Shown one piece after another: positions 34,049 through 45,216 of a stretch of DNA of 64,000 nucleotides; position 1 is the first letter of the stretch, and each line of letters opens with the position of its first letter. This DNA is from Cercophora sp. LCS_1 (lineage: Eukaryota; Ascomycota; Sordariomycetes; Sordariales; Lasiosphaeriaceae), in contig JAPZLL010000011.1 of the NCBI GenBank assembly GCA_036250225.1, positions 434,001 to 498,000 of the forward strand, in the 5' to 3' direction. The notes under the pieces were generated by a model, which was not told the DNA's origin, ran no database searches, and saw only the letters and a list, made by a program, of their open reading frames with translations. A program made the position numbers and the translations under genes.

Positions 34049-34167
34049 GAGCAGTCACTATTCGCTACTCACCTACAAGGAAACTTTGACCGTTGGAAGA
34101 AACTTGCAGTTGGGAATTTGAGTAGTTATGATTCGCTGTTCACCTATGAGCAAAGCTTCACCATAGG
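34049..34167 (+). repeat. 48-bp imperfect direct repeat
   Basis: Segments 34049-34096 and 34120-34167 share GAGxAGTxAxxATTCGCT, CACCTA and CTTxxACC at matching positions, separated by 23 bp. Unit diverged, origin unknown. Confidence 0.6.
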
Positions 34168-34964
34168 TAAACGACGCAGCTAACAGCTAAACAATGAAGC
34201 CACCCATATGTAGCCCTAACCCTGTAGCATGCATCGACTCTCAGAATCCGATCGAGCCTGCTGAAACTCCCCCGACCATCCTAACCAACCCTACCAAAAC
34301 TAAGTCATCGCCACCACCAAGGCCTATAGTAGCGTTCAATGCTGTTTGACAACGGCAAAAACACTAGTAGCAAGTTGCAAATAAGATTAATCCATTACCT
34401 TGCTCGCTTTAGCAGCAACGGGAAGCGCTCACCTCCATTTTGCAAGGATTTCGCAACCGACTCAAAGAAGACAGCCGTGAGAACGACAGCTAGATGTACC
34501 TAAGAAACTCAATAGCTTGGATAGGAGTCTATACACTCTACGGATTATAACTTGGCGCAGTCACTTCAGCTCAGTTGGCCGGAAGCTAGAACCCTGACAA
34601 CATGAGATGCAAAATCGCGACAAGGAACTCGCATTATTATAGATTTCTACTTCAGCCATATAAATAAAAGCAGTTTACAATGTCAGAGTCTTTTTGCCGT
34701 AGCGGTCATAAAATTGTTCCTTTCTTTTGCTTTCTGGACTCTTCGTCGAAGCCTCGCGTTTAATGATCACTACCGTGCGCAGGCTCGGGTGCCGGATGGC
34801 ACGATGCCTGTACAGTGCTCACACAGCAAGTGGAACTGTAGGCATGTTAGATAGCTCGTGAGAGCCGCTCTCAACAGCTCAGCTCCCTCAATCAACTACA
34901 CACATCACACACACTACATTAACACTGACTGTTGTCAGAAAGAAAGGGGTTTAGCAGCTCTTGG

Positions 34965-34979
34965 CCTCTAGTCAGCGGA
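34965..34979 (-). repeat. 15-bp inverted repeat, right copy
   Basis: TCTAGTCAGCGGAGC, the exact reverse complement of 31651-31665. A GCGCCAG word related to the left flank lies about 30 bp further right. Confidence 0.4.
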
Positions 34980-35746
34980 GCGGACTTGATGCCTGGTACT
35001 GCTACAGCGCCAGCGAGCCTTGGCCACTAGAGTGATGAAGCCTGAATCCAACAAAAAGGTCTGTGGAGAAGGTGGTTCTGGATGGGACGGAAGACAAGCA
35101 TTACAATCACGCAGCTACAACCTCTTCAAATCCACCGAATCTAGTGTGCAGCGCTTCTGACAATTACGTATGGTGGGGTGGGAAAAAAAAGCAGCTGTTA
35201 CATATCCGTTTGTTAAAATCTTCCGGCAGGTCCTACACCCGAAATAAAGGGTTAGGGTTAATAGGAACAATAGGCCGCGCCATACAGCCCTATTAGAGGC
35301 CCACTTATGTGAAAACGGGACTATGAGTCTTCCAGTGGGTATGGCCGTATGTAATAGAATTGCGCCAGTAGTTTGCCTTTTGCGGTGGCGGTGGTGTCGA
35401 TCTGTTCCGAGACGTCGGACTTCCCCTGACACACAACCCCTGCGCCAGTCACCACGCCACATAAATTCCTACCCCATATCCTTCAAGCCAAAGACCGCGG
35501 TACTGGGTTCCAAAAGTTCCAAACAGCTCACCAAAAATGTTTCGGGTCCTGGGCCTTGATTCCAACTCACCGTCGGACGTTGTCCCAAACGGAACACCGC
35601 CCCGAGAACGCGGAATCAACCCCGCATCCCGAAGGTCACGCTGCCAAAGCTCCAGGCAGCTCTCCACACCAAGATTACGCAGCAAGAAACCTGCTGTGCC
35701 TCACACAAGCCGGAAGGATTCTAACACATGGCACACAAATCCAGGA

Positions 35747-35860
35747 ATCAGAGACCGTGCATGTGGGCGTGTCCGGGAAGATAGGTGCGGTCCTCCCGGT
35801 TGGGAATGTCGTTCGTGCTGGCATGACGCCTAGCTTTGCCGACCAATGTCATTGACGCCC
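35747..35860 (+). repeat. dispersed repeat, copy 2
   Basis: Matches 26887-26984 in order and strand with short gaps (GTTGGGAATGTCG, GTGCTGGCATGACG, TTTGCCGACCAATGTCATTGA). It lies 320 bp upstream of a small protein gene. Confidence 0.6.
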
Positions 35861-36178
35861 GTACGAAAACGGGAAGGATTCAAGTACCACAAGATAGTGA
35901 ATCACACGCGCGGCAAAAACCAGGCTTTACCCCAACTCTTGGCTCGGCTCGAAACCAGACGATAATACCTGTGGGTGGTGGAAGCTAGGTACCTGGGCAG
36001 ATAGCGCGGAGGCGGACAAGTGGGTGGAAACCCGGAAGCGTTGATTTCCGCCACCCGACGGGTTGGTACAAAACCCCGCGAATCCAGTCGCCGGCATGAC
36101 CCCGCCCCGGACACGTTTCTTCTCTTCGCTTTCAGCCTACATTGACGAGCCTGACTGCGCAAGACCAACACCACCATC

Positions 36179-36689
36179 ATGAGCGATCTCCAAAACATGA
36201 CACGCGAGGAAAAGCTCGCTTTCATGGCCAAGCATGTTGAGGAGGTCAAGAAGCAGCATCCTGAGTGGGACACCAAGAGCGAGGAACAGTGGTGGGCTCC
36301 GAGCGTGCACTATGGGTATGATCTCAAGGTCTGTGTTGACCCTGTCCTGTTAATCCTGTTTTGTTCTTGTTTTCTTGCGTGTGTGGATCGTGGCTAATCC
36401 CCGTCGGGAGTTGTAGGAAGCCCTTGATAAGGAGACGCATGGCAAGTTGAATGCTGCCATTCTGAAGATGCAAAAGTCGACGTTTGATCCCGATGTCATC
36501 GCCCAAGTCCGAGCCGAGACGCAGACTATACTGGCTGGACATCCCGAGTTGCTGGAAAGGACGAACACCATGCTCTTTGATAAGTCTGGGGTGTGGGACA
36601 AGGTGAGGGAGTGGGCGCTTAAGGAGGTGGCCGAGGGGAAGCCGAATCCGTTTGATAAGACGTGCGCCGGGGGAAGTTGTTCCACCTAG
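36179..36689 (+). CDS. small conserved-looking protein of unknown function
   Basis: Two exons, 36179-36328 and 36417-36689, with an 88-bp intron (GTCTGT donor, GGCTAATCC branch), give 140 aa in phase. It is helical, charged and without a signal peptide or membrane segment. It begins MSDLQNMTREEKLAFMAKHV and contains EEQWWAPSVHYGYDLKEALD. The C terminus TCAGGSCST has two cysteines in a CxxxxC arrangement. The intron joins two frames smoothly, which supports a real gene. I do not recognise the family. Confidence 0.6.
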
Positions 36690-36882
36690 GTAGTTTGGGC
36701 TTGTGCATTGGCGTTGTGTTGGTAGGGCCGCCCGACTGTTTTGCTTTGCTGTTTTCACCTCGGAGTTGTTGAAGCAAAAACTTCGGTTGATGCTCAATCA
36801 GGTGTTCGGTCCTATATACTCAATAGGAGTCTCTAGGAAAACCCTGGAGGCGAGGGTTCTTGGTACCGTAGTACTGCTTCCA

Positions 36883-39187
36883 TCAACCAAATAAGAGATG
36901 TCGCTCACTTCCCTCAGTGCCCGCATACCACTGCCCCTGGACTGGTTCCTCGACGCCTTGTTCTTGACTTCCGAACGCCAGATGGCCGACGCGTTGGCTA
37001 TTGGACCCAAGTCGATCAACGCCAGCCATAGCCCCCCATTTCAAGCGCCCTAGGGCCACCGAGACCAGTGCGGCATCCTCTGGACTCGTCTCTCCGTCCT
37101 GGGCTGATGTTGTCTCCAAGGGCTCCACTAAACCACCTCCACCAGGATGTCGGACAACGTGACAGGCGGCGGAAATAACCATCGTGTTTCCACCTGCCAG
37201 AACCATAGGCCCTGGAAGCTTCGTTCGAGCAATGTAAAACGGCATGATAGCGATAAGCATGGTGACAGCAAAGGAAATAACGATGGCAACTGTCGAGTAC
37301 TGCAATCCCTCGCTTGGACTGGCAGGATAAGGCCAGTTCCAACGGTGTCCTGACAGGATGAGCTTCGTTCTGAATGACAGTGTAATCAATCGTACCTTCA
37401 TACACACTGACGTAGATTGTGTTCGAGTAAAGCCAATGCAGAACGAGGCTCACGAGAATCAGAGGGATGGACCATTGATATGGGAGCTGAAGGCGGTGTG
37501 TCGAGCGCTGTTGTCCTCGCTTCCGTGTGACTCGCAACGGCTGGCGATGGGCACTAAAGGCGGCCCATTCAAACTCGGCAAACATTCTTGTGTACAAGCC
37601 GTTGTATGCCAAGTAGCACATGGAAAGCAGAAGTTGGGGAATATTAGCAATCATGGTCAGCTCGAGGAGGGAAGCCTCTTGGAGTCTTGGTCCGCCTTCG
37701 ACAGCCAAGTTGGTGGCAGCATGTCCGAATTGGGATTCAATTACGCTCTGGTCCCGAGCTGCAATTCCCATCATGGCCGCGCCAAGAATGAGAGACGACC
37801 CAATGAGTCCATAGGACAGAAGCCAAATGGAGGTTGGGATCGCTCGGCCGGCCCATCGTGATGGTGTTACCCATTGTCTCGGTGTCGTTGACTGGGGCAA
37901 CTCCCGGTCAAGGTTGGATGTGAAGAGAGGGTCGTTTCGACTAAGGGTGCACATTCCAACGGTGAAGGTATCTGGCTCGACAATGAAGGATTCGATGGCG
38001 TCTCCCGGGGTTGTGAGCCTATCCTGGCCTTTTCGCGAGACGACACCCATGACGACGGCGCAGAGAACGCACTTGAAGGCACACATGACGCACACCAAGA
38101 GAAGGAGGAGGTTTTCGACATCGAGCCGACATGGAACCTCGAACCTCTCAGACATGCAGAACTGGGCCTGCATTTCGAGATAGGCGGCGCTGACGCTCTC
38201 CCGTTCCATCATCATGCGTCCCGAGTCTATGTTGAAGTAGTCAATGAAGCTATCCAGCCGTAGCGTTGCAATGAGATTGGAAGTGCTGGCTCGTCCGTCC
38301 TTGACAAGAGAGTCGGTGCGTGAAACTGGCCCCGCCCACCAAAGATGGTTGTTTGTGAGAGTGTGATTTCGTGAAATTGTTGGTAACACACTCGCTGCAT
38401 CCCAGCCTTCATCAGCGGACGTCCCGTTGGCGTAGTTTATAACCATAATGGCGTGACGGAAGCTGGTGAGGATGAGGTCGGGGTCGTTGTACCTACGGAT
38501 ACACTCGCCGAGGTCGATGCGTTCCCAGACGTGTGCAGCATCTTCTCCAGATACTGAAGCTGAGATATTCTGGAGTGTTTCAAGAAGCCGGCTCTTTGTC
38601 GCGGCCCCTGGCGCTTCCATAATTGATGGCAGCTCGAAGGAAGCGCCGTGAATGAATGGTTCCGCTGCAACGACTAGGAGGAAGTCGGTGGATGCCTTTG
38701 ACTGGATAATACTACCGTTGAAGACGAGGTGGAGTGGAACGGAGCTGAGTGCAAAGAGAAACCAGATAGCAAGATTGCTTCGGGGAAGGTGGAAGACGTT
38801 TCTCCACGACTGCACGCCAACCTCAAGCCACCTCCCTTTTGCGTGCGCTTTGTTGATCTCGTTCCGCGTGGGTGCGACCAGGACCTGCATGAAGAAGTTG
38901 GATGACGCGAGAACCCCAGAGGCGATGGCGTTGATGGCAAGGTGGATGAGCAGGTTGTAGCGCGATGCAGTCGGACAGTGACCTCGAAAGATGGTGCTTC
39001 GGCTGTTCAAGGGGTCCGAACTGTTTCCGTACCGTACGATAGACACAAGGAGGCCAGAAACGAGCAGAATCGTCAGGATCGCCGTGAAGATGGTGAGAGC
39101 AGCACCCAGTCCCTTCCACCCAGAAAATGACGAACGGCCATTTTTCTGGGGTTGCTGCCGTTCGCGCGCGCGGGCTGACGATCCCAT
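36883..39187 (-). CDS. DUF6536 fungal multi-pass membrane protein
   Basis: Exons 39187-37396 and 37349-36883, with a 46-bp intron, give 752 aa. The ATG at 39187 follows an untranslated leader and starts MGSSARARERQQ. A GLGAALTIFTAILTILLVSG segment precedes conserved family sequence: STIFRGHCPTASRYNLLIHL, INAIASGVLASSNFFMQVL, then LNAPTR-like VAPTRNEINKAHAKGRWLEVG. Further membrane spans occur at LLLLLVCVMCAFKCVLC, TSIWLLSYGLIGSSLILGA and IPLILVSLVLHWLYSNTIYV, and the last exon has STVAIVISFAVTMLIAIMPF and the typical NTMVISAACH. These proteins are widespread in Pezizomycotina and functionally unknown. Location probably plasma or internal membrane. An 11-nt triple repeat lies in the 5' leader. 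Confidence 0.8.
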
Positions 39188-39910
39188 GGTATCATGCTGA
39201 GTCGTGTTTCCACATCGTAGGTAGTCGATCGTAGGATTTTGCAAAGGATGCGAGGTTTGGAGTAGGTTTGGAGTAGGTTTGGAGTGGGGGATTGAAGAAG
39301 CGCTCCACGTCAAGCACGACCGAGTGGGAGCGGCTGAGATATGGAGGGGGATTATAAGACATGATAAGCTGCGGCTGTGGTTTCTCCGAAAGTGCGCATC
39401 GGCGAACCAGGTTGTTGGAGCTATGTCGACGCATGGCATTGGTCGATATAATTATCCCAGCAGGACTGCGATGAGGAGGAGTCGCAACGTAGAGCCCAAA
39501 CGCGACATCATTCTAGACCAAGGTTTCGCGTGTGGTTTGGTTGTTCGTACGCTCCATCACTTGCTCGGAGGAAAGCATGTGCCGTGGTCGAGGATGCCGA
39601 TTTTTGATTGCGCCGTCTTCGCGTGTGTGGCCCACCACGGGTGGCCAATCAGGTTCCGCGCTCGGCCCCCATCTTATACCTTCACCACTAAGCTTTTGTA
39701 CCGGCCACAGTCACCAGATCCTTATATATATACCAGACACCTGTCACGACCCAGGCAAGCGGGTGCCAAAATAAAAGAGACTCAGAACCTGGCACGTGCT
39801 TCCTTGCACTAACAGGGCCTCTAACAGATCCACCAACTTCCATCACACCACAGAACACACACCACCACCACACACCACCACACACCTCCACCCACCTTGC
39901 TGGCGCAACC
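39188..39910. promoter_or_regulatory. divergent promoter region (DUF6536 / FunK1-like kinase)
   Basis: 723 bp between outward-facing starts. TATATATATA at 39723-39732 is placed for the plus-strand kinase, followed by an A/C-rich CACCA leader (39840-39900) and a good CAACCATGG start context. Confidence 0.5.
39253..39285 (+). repeat. 11-nt tandem repeat, three copies
   Basis: AGGTTTGGAGT occurs three times without mismatch, 66-98 bp upstream of the DUF6536 start codon on the opposite strand. Confidence 0.8.
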
Positions 39911-40988
39911 ATGGCACTTGGTGATCTACACCACACAACACCAAAGAAGGCCAGTATTATTGGCACCATTAGCTATCTACAAGCCCACAGGCTACCATGC
40001 AACAAAGCGGATGTTTTTCGCTTCAATTGCATAAGCAAACCCAGGGGTTGGCAGATCCTACGGGAGGGTCTTCAGGGCCGTGTGCGACGGCATCCCGAAA
40101 TCGAAACTCGTGGCCGCAAGAAACTCCTATCCTCTGATGATTTACACGCAATGGAGCGGGTTATTTGGCAATTCGGATTCAACCCGCGAGCGCAACGCAT
40201 GGGGTGTCATCCAGCTCCTAGGCCACCGGGATCTCGGGAGCATCGCCGACATTCGCGAAGGGCTGCAATTCCCTCAACCGGTTGTCAACCGGACGCTTTC
40301 GTGCGTTGCGACTGCCCCGCTTGGACGTCCAATCCAGCAGTTCAAGTCGATTCCCGAGCTCCTGGAGGTCCTCCGTGACCTTGTCAAAGCCCTACGGTCT
40401 CTGTATCTGGATGCACGAATCCTCCATCGCGACATCGCGATCAAGAACTTGATCATCGCCTTCCAACCTGAAGCTGACGGCCCAAAAGGGGTTTTGATCG
40501 ATCTTGACGGGGCACTGGATCTCGACAATGTCAGTCCTGTTGAGCCACTGATCGGGTCAGATGGGTTCATGGCCATTGGAATTCTCTCTGGGCAGCGGCA
40601 TACGTATCGTCACGACCTGGAGTCTCTGTTCTACGTGTTTCTCTGGCTTGCGATTGGAAACGATCACGAACGCGAGGAAGCCTACGATATCTTGGAGGGT
40701 CTTCCAAAGGAATCCCGGCTACGGCACTGGTGTTCGATGGACTTTGAGGCCGTAGGGCGTGAAAAGGCCGCCGATATGAGTCCGCAAGGTTTTGTGAGAA
40801 TTCTGGGCGAGTTTTCACCTGACTTTGTCCCCCTGCGAGGGCTGGCTAGGGAGCTACACGCACTTCTTTTCCCTCTCCGCGAGGGTAAGGTCTTTACCGG
40901 GACAGAGATGAGGAGCGGGGCCACAGAGCGACTCTATGAGGGGATGGTCGACGCTTTCAACCGGAGTGCTCTCACATTTCACAAGTAG
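39911..40988 (+). CDS. compact FunK1-like protein kinase
   Basis: Exon 1 39911-39953 and exon 2 40045-40988 (91-bp intron, GTATTA...AACCCAG) give 328 aa in phase. The first exon carries only 14 residues. A glycine-loop-like RVGRSYGRVFRAVCDGIPK follows, then ILHRDIAIKNLIIAF (HRD catalytic loop with Asn), the metal-binding segment VLIDLDGALDL in place of DFG, and HTYRHDLESLFYVFLWLAIG. All are typical of fungal-specific FunK1 kinases. The usual VVKD lysine is not obvious (LVAARN instead), and the family's large N-terminal extension is missing. It may be a minimal or degenerate kinase. Expression is plausible given the TATA box and start context. Confidence 0.75.
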
Positions 40989-41434
40989 ATTGTGCCGTAT
41001 CTCAAATTGAGCACCATTTCGTTCTCTTCCCCCAAACCGCTTCAGATGATAGGTATGCATGTTGCACACTACCCGTATCTGATAACACAGGGTTGGTAGA
41101 GAACGGAGCGGCTCAGTAAGATTCAAGCGTACCGGCCGGCAGCGAGGCCGAGGATGGTGTAGGCGTGCAACCCAAAAAATGCACAATTGCCAACGAGAGC
41201 GACCTTGGCAGCGATGAAAAAAGAAGCAATGCTTTGGGACTTTTGATCCGCAGATGGACTCCTCACACATGCTGCCGCAGCCCCCGCAGGCTTCGTGGTT
41301 TATATATACGGCCGTGTCGTGCCGGGTTCCATCCTGCTCACCAACAATTAGGCCCTGACGATTCGCCTATCTCACTCTCCATCTCCGATTGTGGTTCCCC
41401 ACAATACAACACAACTCGCTACATACCCGAAAAC
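40989..41434. other. intergenic with TATA box
   Basis: TATATATA at 41301-41308 lies 134 bp before the ATG of the following pseudogene, suggesting its promoter survives. No gene supported. Confidence 0.45.
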
Positions 41435-42227
41435 ATGGGCACCCTCAAGGAAACCTTCCCCCCCGTGGCCATGTACAACCAGATCCCCTTCATCCACGAG
41501 GTGGCCCACGTCGCCGAGGCCCACCAAGACGACCTTAACCACCTGACCGGTCTCTTGGACAAGCACGACTTCTCGGCAAGCGTCTGCATCAAGCTGATCC
41601 ACATCCACTTCCACCTGAATGAGGGCGAGATCCTAGCCCTGCGAGAGTTCAGCGCGCCGCCGCACGGACAGATCCCGTTTCTCGGCCCCATGGAGCCCAA
41701 CGCGTCCACCCTGGTCTACGGCTGCCACTATATTGTCGACGACCAAGGCGACCTCCAGGTCTTCGAGTACACAACCATCCGGGGCGATGTGGACCTCGCG
41801 GCACACCCGGCCTTTGTGGCCGAGTTCTGCGACGCTGTCGTCTAGCGCGGCTTGCAGCACAAGTTTGGCATCGCTGTCAAGTCGGGCGCCGGGGCCCACG
41901 GTAGCTGGACCGAGTTGGACTTTCCCGAGCAGCGCGCCACGTTTCTGCTGCCGGATGGGGTTGTGCTGCCGCAGAGCGATCTCCTGGAGCAGAGGATTAC
42001 TACGACGCAGTTCCTTGGTCAAAGGAGTCGGGGGAGGAAGCCTATCACCACGCACCGCCACGTCGAGCATGGTCACGTTGAAAGCATCGATGGTGTTGGG
42101 GGAGATGGCGCGACTTGTCCTTGAGGGGGTGACGACAAAGGACGGGTTGTTCCTGACTGGCATCCCCGTTGAACCCGGCTCCGACTTCCACACCGTGGTT
42201 TCGGCTATTGCAATGGCGGTACACTAG
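41435..42227 (+). pseudogene. unidentified cytosolic protein gene with in-frame TAG and frameshift
   Basis: The ATG at 41435 (MGTLKETFPPVAMYNQIPFI) opens a natural protein frame, with IKLIHIHFHLNEGEILAL and LVYGCHYIVDD. It meets TAG at 41843-41845 and continues in the same frame with equally natural sequence (RGLQHKFGIAVKSGAG). Between about 41985 and 42060 the plausible frame shifts again, then runs to 42227 (EGVTTKDGLFLTGIPVEPGS). A CAG-to-TAG change would explain the stop. The family is not recognised. The promoter TATA box looks intact, so inactivation may be recent. Confidence 0.55.
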
Positions 42228-42236
42228 GGAGTTTTC

Positions 42237-42254
42237 GGGGGGGGGGGGGGGGGG
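42237..42254 (+). repeat. G18 homopolymer
   Basis: Eighteen consecutive G, 10 bp after the pseudogene stop. Its length may be unreliable in the assembly. Confidence 0.9.
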
Positions 42255-42462
42255 TAGATGCGATTCAGTTTAGTGCAACTGTATGTCGAATGATGCTCAT
42301 GTTCTTATCAAACCCATTTTTGCCTTGTGATTAGAATATCTTCACTGAGAGCCCGAACCAATTGAGCACGCCGTATCACGTGGACAATGTCAAACGCATC
42401 TCGTATCGCACCTTCCAAATTTATAGTGGACTTGTCCTTCAGAATTTTCACCCCGTATACAG

Positions 42463-43929
42463 TCAACTTCCCTCCCCCCCAGTTCCCGCAGAATCTTCTT
42501 CCTCGCCAACCATCTCGAGCGTGCTCCGAACCAACATCTTCCGTTCCACCATCACACTGTCGGCCTCAACGACCTTGCCCTGCGCGCGCAATATGATTTC
42601 CAGCCCATTCATGCCCTCAAACAAGTCGTTCTCCTCACCCGTCTCCTCCCAATGACGACGGGCAAGACCAATAGCATGTCGCACATGATCCTCCGCCACG
42701 TCCATTCGACCCAGTTTGTGATTCATACTGGCCAATAGGATGTACATGTTATAGGCACCCTCAAGGTACTCATCGATGACAGCTGCCTTTGCCGGGTCAC
42801 TCAGCACTCCCTCCACCATCGAGATTCCCTCCTCCAGTATGTCGACTCGGCCCTGCTTTCCGCCGTGGTGGCGATAGTGGCTGGCCCAGCAGCACAGCGT
42901 GTTGATATGGCGAAGATCGTACCGCGGCTCGTGGGTTTCGAGGTTTTGGAAGAGCTGGCGGAAACGAACTGTCTTGTCGTCCGGGTTACCCTGACCGTTG
43001 GGATGTATCAGACCAATGGCAAGGCCGTTAAGATCCACGGTCCACGGTGAAAGGGGCCAAGGTGTTTGGAGAACTGCTCGAGAGCAATGGACGCATACAT
43101 GAGCAAGTGGCGCCGCCCCGTGGTAGTCTTCGGCCCGCTAGAGCACAGTGCTCGCCAAAGAAGGGCCGTGGGGTGCCGGCGTCCGTTGGGTAGGTTAGTA
43201 AGACCCTGCAGATGTCGAAGAAGCTGGATTTCGACTGGGCGGAAATCGCGTGCAGACGACTCCCGAAAGAGGGTCGTGATGTATATCAGCCAGAGTGGGA
43301 GCAGGGGTGACTCTCCCCGAGCCAGAATCCCCGGCAGCTCCGCAAAGGGGGTGCGCATTAGACGCACCCCCTGAGCAAAGTCGCCCGCCTTGCCACCGTT
43401 GTTGCCCCTCGAGGGCCGTTCTAGGAGACTCACGGCAGTCCGGAAACGAACATAGGTTCCGACGCCACTCTTGATGGCCTCGTCTTCCCGGGTGAGACGA
43501 GCGGGGCCAATTTCCTGGGACTGCCACCGGTGCATCAAGAACGATCCGTCGTAGTAATCGCGGAGGGCGCGGTGGGCTGCCTCTTCACCCTGCAGCCGGA
43601 CTGGGGTCTGCATCGATAAAACAACTGCCGACGGCTCGTTGCTTGCCGGACAGGGGGCGTGCTTCCAGAGACCCCAGCGGCGAAAACGGGTCTTGTACAT
43701 CTTTGTCCTGCATGCCGATCTTTCAGCATCCGCCATTCAGGGTAAAGGTCCATGCTTACGTTGCGGAAAAGCCATATCGCGTTTCCATGGTCGACATAAT
43801 GTCGGGCAAAGTCATGTTGTTTTGATGGTACAGCTCGGTGATGACGTGTCGGTATTTGTTGAAATCGTTATCCGATGCCCATCTACCGTTCGAAGCCATG
43901 CCGGCGCCCGGCTTGCCGCTAACAGGCAT
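42463..43929 (-). CDS. Clr5-domain protein with helical (TPR-like) C-terminal region
   Basis: Three exons in phase, 43929-43760, 43707-43046 and 42968-42463, give 445 aa. The ATG at 43929 is the first Met; the frame is open to 43968. Residues about 20-72 form a Clr5 domain: NDFNKYRHVITELYHQNN, MSTMETRYGFSATTKMYKTR, then FRRWGLWKHAPCPAS. As in the other Clr5 gene, an intron interrupts the domain at the same place, after the FSA/FIA-Thr codon. The rest is helical with no fingers, including the repeat-like YLEGAYNMYILLASMNHKLG RMDVAEDHVRHAIGL region. The second intron (77 bp, GTGGAC donor) was chosen because it restores frame. Likely a regulator; targets unknown. Confidence 0.7.
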
Positions 43930-44674
43930 CCTGAGATGATAGTTGAGCTGTCCGTATTGCTTCAACAAGATGGTTCACTGAGCTCGCGGACCAAAGTTGA
44001 GATTGCGTCACGGCAGAGCGCGAGGAGACGCGGACGTGTCTCTAGTCCAAGGCCAAGCCAGCATCCTGGGGTGGGACTGGAGCACGGAGCTCACTCACAA
44101 GCTACCTTTTGATGTAACCAAAGCCCAAGTCGGAACCTTGGGGTCCGGGAACGGTTCAATTAACCTGGGGTCGCTTCCAGCTCGGGCCAACCCGACGAAT
44201 ATCTTCTCTGCTGCAGGGCCCTTTACCCGGTTCCTGAGGGAAGTTTCTATTCGCGAACCATACCTTACTTGCCAAGTATGGCCCACCAGGTCGGCGATCG
44301 GATCCCGGAGGCTGCTTGCGGATAACCTCATCCAACAACACCAACAGCAAATAACCCGCGCTGAGCCCCTTCTCGAGTCGCACCAAAACACACCACAGGG
44401 CGGGTTTGCAATAGTGATATTGATTACATCTCAGGGAACGAATAAGTCCGCCAATCATTATATTGTCGTCCTTCAACGCGGCCCTGATAAGATGGTCTGA
44501 TTCACGGACATGGGCCAGACATGTAAAAAACGATGTTAGATTCGGACACGATCCCCTCTCCGTTGCCCCTATATAAATCCCATCCTATCCTCTTCTTTCC
44601 CGTTCATCCCAAACTCATCAATCTCCAGCAGAGTCCTCCAAGCCCAGCAACTTGTCATCCAAACCACCACCAAA
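43930..44674. promoter_or_regulatory. divergent intergenic region with TATA box at 44570-44577
   Basis: TATATAAA lies about 100 bp before the ATG of the secreted protein gene at 44675. Nothing else supported in this 745-bp stretch. Confidence 0.5.
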
Positions 44675-45102
44675 ATGCGCGTCTCATCACTCCTCATCTC
44701 AGCAGTCATGCTCTCGGCAACCAGCGCCGCCCCCCTCAGCGACGACTGCTCAGCCGACGATCGGTTCACCGTGGCCCGCTTCGTCTCATGGATCACAGAC
44801 TGCGGTGAGCAGAGAGGCCACACGATGGGCATGTCACTTGTCTATCGCCGCTATGCCGGACTTTGCTTCCCTCTCAACAATGATATTCGCGGTTTGGAGC
44901 TGACCGAGATTGCTGATGGCTGCCGCAGTATGTCTCGTCTCATTTTGTGCCGACGTATGCTAACAGATGGGACGCAGTCACGGCCTACAGGAGCCCTGTT
45001 TGTGATGATTATCCTTGGAATGGCGTCTGGAGGAATGAGACAGGCTGTCTCTGGGCTGGAAACTCGGAGTTTCATTCGTACAAGTTGACTTGTGACGAGT
45101 GA
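44675..45102 (+). CDS. small secreted cysteine-rich protein
   Basis: Exons 44675-44927 and 44978-45102 (50-bp intron with GCTAACA branch) give 125 aa in phase. The ATG at 44675 starts a signal peptide MRVSSLLISAVMLSATSAAP. The mature part has seven cysteines (DDCSADD, TDCGEQ, GLCFPL, DGCR, VCDDYPW, TGCLWAG, LTCDE) and several Trp/Tyr. TATA box, leader and intron are all regular, so the gene is probably expressed. No family recognised. Effector-like size and composition, but function unknown. Confidence 0.7.
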
Positions 45103-45216
45103 GGGTCGAGCAGCTTGCCATGGAAGATGATGGGTTGAGGTGGGGGTGACTGTTGCGCTTCAATGTATATATTCACATACTTGTCCTCGTCCCCTTAACC
45201 GTGCCCAGTGGCACCT

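Larger units (their letters stand above)
33677..36178. other. gene-poor, repeat-bearing region
   Basis: About 2.5 kb, with lower GC than its surroundings and no supported gene. It holds a 44-bp tandem duplication (33877-33964), a 48-bp direct repeat (34049-34167), an inverted repeat (34965-34979), a telomere-like GGGTTAGGGTTA (35249-35260) and copy 2 of a dispersed repeat (35747-35860). It looks like old mobile-element debris. Confidence 0.5.

Noticed and set aside
34201..35260. Telomere-like CCCTAACCCT (34214) and GGGTTAGGGTTA (35249)
   Set aside because: Only two units each and in opposite orientation; core genes continue on both sides, so this is not a chromosome end.
40137..40988. FunK1-like gene as a 5'-truncated pseudogene starting at the internal ATG 40137
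   Set aside because: A 91-bp intron from 39954 to 40044 joins a short upstream exon with a good start context and recovers a glycine-loop-like segment in phase.
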